Assembly (NCBI GenBank): GCA_006384855.1
Contig: VCJN01002033.1
Span: 47,711 to 111,710, forward strand
Direction of reading: 5' to 3'
Length of the DNA: 64,000 nucleotides
Origin: Tetraselmis striata
Taxonomy: Eukaryota; Chlorophyta; Chlorodendrophyceae; Chlorodendrales; Chlorodendraceae
This document shows, one piece after another, positions 47,100-64,000 of the stretch. The notes under the pieces were generated by a model. That model was not told the DNA's origin. It saw only the letters and a list, made by a program, of their open reading frames with translations, and ran no database searches. Numbering within the stretch: the first letter of the stretch is position 1; each line of letters opens with the position of its first letter. The position numbers and the translations under genes were made by a program.

Positions 47100-48830
47100 A
47101 CCCACAGTGCCAAAAAGTATGCTAGTGTACTCCGCCAACATGTCGTCCAGGATGTCTCGAGGTGGGCCCATATGCCCCGGCTCCGTGTTGTGCCACGCGC
47201 CACCCCCCGTTGCAGGTCACTCGCCAAACAAGGTGCGCTCAAACCGATCCACAACCGTGGCCCGGGGCGCTGCGATATTGATTTTTTGACCCCGTACCGC
47301 ACGGTCTTGATTGAACTTATAAGCAGCGTGGGCTTCAGCAAGTTGAGTCAGTCTGGGAATCATAGCTCCAAGTCACGACGTTGAACCTTGAGGGAGAGCT
47401 CTGCGTCTGGCACAATGTCCTTGAGTTCATCCATAGGAACAATGTTGCCAGAAGGCACTGTCTGCTAGAACAAATCGCCAAGCTCTCGGCGTCCATGGAT
47501 GTCAGATCGTGAACACAATGATTGCGAAAGGCGACTGCGATAGCATCGTGCTGCCCACGCAAGTATGCATCCCCATGTGCCGGGAGGTTCATGAGCGCGT
47601 AGCCGTAGAGTTCGAAAGTGGCGGGATTGTGCTCAGTCATCGAGGGAGGGCAGAATGACTTGGGCATGCTCCCAACCACGCACACGGGCCATGCATGGGC
47701 TAGGCAGAAAGAAGTAATTACCCGGCAGCGACCTCCGCCCGCAGTTCATGCGGAGTCATCACCGTCCTCGCGATGGGGATGGCCACCGTACACTCGCCCG
47801 ACGCCGCATGTGTCGGAGAGCTTACTACCGAACAAGATCCGCTCCATGCAAGTGAAAGGGAGAGATCCCACGGACCTCATTATGAAGCCAAGACTTGTTG
47901 AAGATTTTGATTGGCTAGGTGCATGAAAGCCGTCTGCTCATATAAGCCCGACACAGCCTCCGTCCCCCGCTCCATCACGCGGGCTTGCGCATCGTTGAGG
48001 TGGCCTCATGCAGTTAGTAGCCGACTGAAGGCGCCCTAACGCCTCCCGCATTGCCGCGGCGTAGCCGGCCGACCCACGAGCGACTACGTTCCGAAAGTCT
48101 GTGGTCACTCTGACGGCGGGGCGGAATAAGTTGGCTACGTTGAAGCTGCCTCGTCCATAGTTCCACGGACTCAAGCTGTGGGTCAAAGGAACATGGGGTG
48201 GGGGGTTTGGTGCCGGAGTTTCTAGTGACTTCGTGAGGAACCTCGGGAGGATATCGTCCATGCAACCAATATGAAGGCGGCATCACGGACTCGCGGTAGC
48301 CATGCCGCGGAGGCCAGCACCCTTCAACCGAGACATGGGGAGGTGAAGCCCGCGTTGGCTGCATGCCGTGGCACTGCACCCTTCGTCAAAGTAGTTTAGC
48401 ACTTGTCTCCTCGGACATGATGGGGGGCGGATCGATCGTCTGAGTCGTACGTGCAAGAGCTCCGCCAAGAAATCGGTGACCACCAGATTATTCGTGTCGC
48501 CTTGGGCCCTACGTGGAGGAATTAAAACAGACCCACCCCTAGGCAGCACCCGCTCGACCCCGGCCCGCGAGAACGGTGGCATCCACCAGCCACCTTTGCG
48601 AAGGCCTCCAACTCGGACTGGGGGCAATTGTGGAGCCAATACCATGCATGTGTTGCATGCAGTGCTTGAGCACGGCCCACGCATTCTGATGCAGGGCATG
48701 CGCGTGCGCATGTAAAGGATTCCGGGTAAGGAACTAACGAATATTTTAATTCTATCATTCTCGCGCAGAAATATTCGCGCAGCACAGCTTCCCGATTTGT
48801 CGTGATGGGTTGCGCCGAACACGGCGGGCG
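47100..48830 (-). mobile_element. Decayed mobile-element block
   Basis: 47100-47900 is the inverted relative of 11700-12460. Minus-strand frames include TFELYGYALMNLPAHGDAY followed by LRGQHDAIAVAFRNHCVHD. Further upstream on that strand (about 48260-48000) are PWNYGRGSFNVANLFRPAVR and AGYAAAMREALGRLQSATN, and (about 48500-48400) NNLVVTDFLAELLHV. No frame stays open and no catalytic motif is visible. Taken together, a degraded retroelement is the best reading. Confidence 0.4.
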
Positions 48831-49059
48831 AATAGATATAGTAGTAAGGTGCCGCGTATCTGTAGCGACCCGCCTATGTAATTATATCCGCTACTAAACT
48901 GCGTTCTTTTAACTACGCTGTAGTATTGGCGGTGTGGTAGCGATCACACACCTACCCGTACTGCAGTGGTGCTACCAGCACCGGCACGGGCGCGGTTTTT
49001 ATGGCGTTTAGGGTTTGTAAACCCCTAAACCCCTAAAACCCGAATACACGGGCATGGTC

Positions 49060-49385
49060 TTTGGCACAATGGGTGAGGCGAGCAAGGGCGAGGACGAATC
49101 GGCCTCGCACACACGTGCACGCGTGGCCCGGACTCTGAACCGTGCGCGCATCACTCATCCATTCCGCCTCGTGCGGGATGCGGGCCGCTTTTGGAGCCAT
49201 ATGATTAGCGACTACATGTGCTAAGCGGCTTCGTGGTTTCCTTGGCACCTCCTTGGTTCTTGGCTCTCTAGCCTCCTGCTCGACCTTGGTTTCACATCAG
49301 GCTTATGTCTCTTTTGCTGGCAACCTTTTCATAGTTGCTGTTAGTTATGTTTGTAGTGCGCATTTGTGAAAGCCCTGATGTAATA
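49060..49385 (-). repeat. Dispersed repeat ends, third copy of the 10.3 / 44.9 kb terminus
   Basis: 49120-49195 matches 12645-12735 (GCGCATCACTCATCC, GTGCGGGATGCGGGCCGCTT). 49230-49385 is the reverse complement of the outer 150 bp shared by 10310 and 44920 (GTTGCTGTTAGTTATG, TTTGCTGGCAACC, CTTGGTTCTTGGCTCTC). Just upstream, 48990-49045 holds a telomere-like word pair (TTTAGGGTTTGTAAACCCCT, then AAACCCCTAAAACCCG). Confidence 0.65.
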
Positions 49386-49432
49386 AAAAACTATATGTGC
49401 TAGACGCAACATTCAAGAAATCCATACAGAAA

Positions 49433-49912
49433 TCCAGAAGGAAATCCAGCTACGGGCCAAGAGAGGCGGGAACCGCCATGGCAGCCACCGACCAGGCATC
49501 GCCACCCGCCAGCCGCCGCTCCACGCAGTAGAGACGCTCTCCCCAGCACACAATCCCGGGCCACTCCAATAGCGGCACTAGGCCGAATTTTAGAGCCATA
49601 TCATACGGACAAGCAGCACAGCACGGATCAAGCTACACAGCAAGCCGCCCAAATAGCCGCCCAAATATTTGGGCGGCTTGCTTGATCTTTTTGTACTGCG
49701 TTAGCTGTAGGCGGATTTGTTAACGGCCTTTTTTCAGTTCACATAAGTAACGGTACCTGCTGGGAACAGCGCATAACAGTGGAAACCAGGGCATATCGCG
49801 GTCACCCTGGTGGCGAGCTGAGCTTTCTGTCCGACGACGCTCGATCTTATAACTAAAGGGCTCTTGCGGCCCGTAGCTGGATTTTCTTCTGGATTTCTGT
49901 GTGGATTTATTG
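49433..49912. mobile_element. Foldback element with central palindrome
   Basis: Arms 49433-49482 and 49866-49912 are inverted copies (AATCCA(T/C)ACAGAAATCCAGA, then ATCCAGCTACGGGCC). Near the centre is a perfect palindrome, AGCCGCCCAAAT/ATTTGGGCGGCT, at 49655-49678, with flanking AAGCAAGC-type extension. No coding capacity. The layout is that of a non-autonomous foldback or MITE-like insertion. Confidence 0.6.
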
Positions 49913-50189
49913 AATTTTGCAACTTGCACGTGTAATAATCTTCTAAAGGGTACGGGGGACTGCCGTCGCCAACCCTCTGGCCAGCCGGCCCGGAAAACCC
50001 AGACTGTTCCCACTCAGACTTAGCATATCTTGTCAGGAAGACCGGATCGCGTAGGTTTGCTGGAGGATCGCGCTGCTGCGCGCCCCTGAAGTGGCGTAGC
50101 CACCATTGGTAGCAACAAGCGCGCTTCATCCCAGCGGGCAATCCCCTAATACAGCGTACTCTGCCAGCGCAGTTACTCCCAAACGAGCG

Positions 50190-61734
<11,545 letters not shown>

Positions 61735-61749
61735 CGGGGCCGACACAAT

Positions 61750-61773
61750 CCCCCCCCCCCCCCCCCCCCCCCC
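61750..61773 (+). repeat. Homopolymer C tract in the ABCC 3' UTR
   Basis: 24 C starting 16 nt after the stop codon, followed by TTTTTT. KCR has the same arrangement after its stop. Confidence 0.95.
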
Positions 61774-62654
61774 TTTTTTACACTGCCTCACCCATCCCTC
61801 TGGAGATGAATATGGGAAGCTCGTCCGACGCTTGATCCATCCTTCGAAGCACGCACTCGCTGCAACCCGCTAACTCCACAGTCCGCAACCACCCCGCAAC
61901 GCCCTGCCTGAACAACGGCATGCAAACTTGCTGCATGAAAGATACCCGTGTTGGGCAGTGACGCGACACGGTGGCCGCAGCAGGGCCGGCACCAGAGCCG
62001 GCAGCCAACCGCGCGCCGCCAACTCCCCCCGCAGCGCATCTCAATTCATCAACAGCCATCTCAAATTCAAGCGAAGCGCGCTGCTTTCTCCGCACTCAAT
62101 GACACGCGCCGCGAGCGGGACAGCCGGGAAAAAAGGGGGTATATGGGGGCGCGCAGCAATAGTAACGGTCGGCCGATATCGGATCACTATACCTTTTTAT
62201 TTGGTTACAGGGAGAGCGTCCAGAAAGTGATTGCGATAGGTGTGATGGTTGACGGTGATCCAACAGTGCTGGATATTCCACCCACTGACCCTCAATATCG
62301 GTCTTGCGGAATGCGTCATCGGCGATATTGCCTTTATGACGGAGGTTCGCCAACATAGGGTACCTGTACGTTGTATTGATTTGATTATTCATGCCCAGAC
62401 AATTTGTCGTTCGGAGGCATCGTCAGTCTGAAAACCCGGGGGAGCCGCAGCTTTAAGACTCCATCGGGACGAGATCCTGGCCCCAATACCCGACCAGTCT
62501 ATTCCGCTTTCCGCGGCCCGGTGCCTGTATGGGCTTGAAGAATGATGCAATACAGTCTTGAAGCCATCGAGGATTGTTGCGGTCGGACAGCCTTGGGCGT
62601 TGGGCAGAGTTATACGGGCGTACTGTGGCTTTAAGATGGTGAGACATGTTACAT

Positions 62655-62697
<43 letters not shown>

Positions 62698-64000
62698 CGC
62701 CCGATCGCGGCCGACGCTGCTCCAATTGCATCGCCCCCTTTATGCCAAAGTAGTACTATGGCTGCTGCGGCAAATGCCGGCAAACTGCCCCCCCCCCCCC
62801 CCCCCCCCCGCCCTTGAGCATAATCCTCTCTGGATCAAATATGAAGATATTTCCACAAGCGCAATTGAAATATATCACATTAAAATCCCAATGCACATGA
62901 GCATCTGCTGCGTCCCTTTATCTTGGCCAACAAGGTAAACAAGAACAAGCAATACCACGATCAGATGCTCAATATTGCCATATCTCTAGCGATCTTGCAC
63001 GAATGCACGCATGAGACGGAACAGCGCATGCCACCATTGAACCTCCGACTAGCCGTACTAGCCGCTCATATCGCTGCTGCAAGCTTGCACCGTGCACACC
63101 CTTGCAATGGGCCTTGATATGGCTGTCAAATGTAGCTAAAGCTGCGATGTATCATGTCTAAATTAAAGTACCTCGGTAGCTGTGTAGAAGTATGTAACAC
63201 ATCTTAGTAGTACTTAGTTTTCTTGTAGTATGGTGCTATTGTCGCCCATTGGCCTCCCCCACACCTGCTCCCGCCCCTCGGCCCCTCTGCTCTCACCTGA
63301 CGATGGCGCGCGCCTTCACAGGCAGGCCATGCAAGTGGCCCAGCCCCAACCTGACCTACATGAAGCGGACACCACATGTCCGTCGGATGCAGTCCGTGCC
63401 TCGGTACTAGATCGCGCCCTATTGGGCAAATAATATCAACCTCGTTGATAATTATGCACATCCGGGCACCCATTCGGCGACACACAACACTCCCACGGCC
63501 AGCACGCCCACCCGTGGCGTCCATACTCTCGCCCGCGCCGTGTGTAGGGCACAGAAGGCGTGTGGGGGGACATACAGGGGGGGAGGCACGGGTAGGGAGA
63601 ATGCTTTGAGTGCCTATGGGCAGGGCGCGAGAAAGTATGGATCACATTCGACTAACTGGTGGTCACACGGTGTTTAACCCGGCCAGATCCACACGGGGCA
63701 GGACAAGTGCTGGAATGGCCTCGGGGAGGGGGCGGGGGGGGGGGGGGGGGGGCAGGGGGTACCGCGGTACGAGTATCTCATACCGCGTACGCGCTCGCGG
63801 GGCAGAGTAGTAGGTCGTACACACGCGGTAGAAACGCCCGCCAGCATTCTATGATAGGTATGTGTATCAACACAAAGCGCTATGTACATTAAACATGCAG
63901 TACTCTAAGCAGCAGGCATCACAGCTGCTGTACAATACAGGTACGGGCGGTATGGAGATAGTACCTGTGCGCGGTTATAATTTTTTTTACATAAATAAGT
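61774..64000. other. Intergenic, no gene seen
   Basis: Holds a TG microsatellite running into GC repeats (62659-62700), a C tract (about 62790-62809), a G tract (about 63737-63752) beside a palindrome-like GGTACCGCGGTAC, and AT-richer stretches. Short frames on both strands show no family resemblance. No tRNA or rRNA recognised. Confidence 0.5.

Overview
The window is nuclear DNA of a eukaryote, most likely a green alga (Viridiplantae, probably Chlorophyta). The evidence is small exons joined by GT-AG and many GC-AG introns, very GC-rich coding sequence, an SBP-box transcription factor (a family known only from green plants), a plant-type SNF2/HNH helicase, degenerate TTTAGGG telomere-like repeats, and no bacterial operon structure. 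Genes were assembled by eye from exons whose reading phases match across each intron. The genus cannot be named from this sequence.

Layout. 1-3.0 kb: a decayed gag-like fragment and dispersed repeats. 3.0-4.2 kb (+): SBP-box transcription factor. 5.1-6.5 kb (-): ankyrin-repeat protein. 7.7-8.6 kb (+): unrecognised spliced gene. 9.4-19 kb: repeat-rich block with reverse-transcriptase-type remnants, a CTGCAG-rich inverted-repeat element, and a 4.5 kb terminal-inverted-repeat element carrying a spliced but broken retroviral-type integrase gene. 20.2-31.3 kb (+): SNF2 helicase with HNH domain (ZRANB3-like). 32.0-33.9 kb (-): very-long-chain 3-oxoacyl-CoA reductase. 34.4-34.8 kb (-): possible 45-residue membrane peptide. 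35.7-37.2 kb (+): PIG-F. 37.5-38.1 kb (-): unknown gene with a repeated RWRDK motif. 38.6-42.1 kb (+): Rab escort protein. 42.7-43.7 kb (-): basic, PSSAR-repeat protein. 44.9-50 kb: a second repeat-rich block that shares families with the first. 50.2-61.7 kb (+): full-length ABCC (MRP-type) transporter in 19 exons. 61.7-64 kb: no gene seen.

The recognisable genes are housekeeping functions: fork repair (SNF2-HNH), very-long-chain fatty acid elongation in the ER (KCR), GPI-anchor assembly in the ER (PIG-F), Rab prenylation (REP), export of conjugates (ABCC), and transcription (SBP). They are not obviously one pathway.

Two genome-wide habits stand out. Long homopolymer C tracts lie on the sense strand of introns, often within about 20 nt of the 5' splice site. 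GC-AG introns are unusually common (about 8 of roughly 58 resolved introns). Short non-autonomous elements sit inside introns of the helicase and the transporter.
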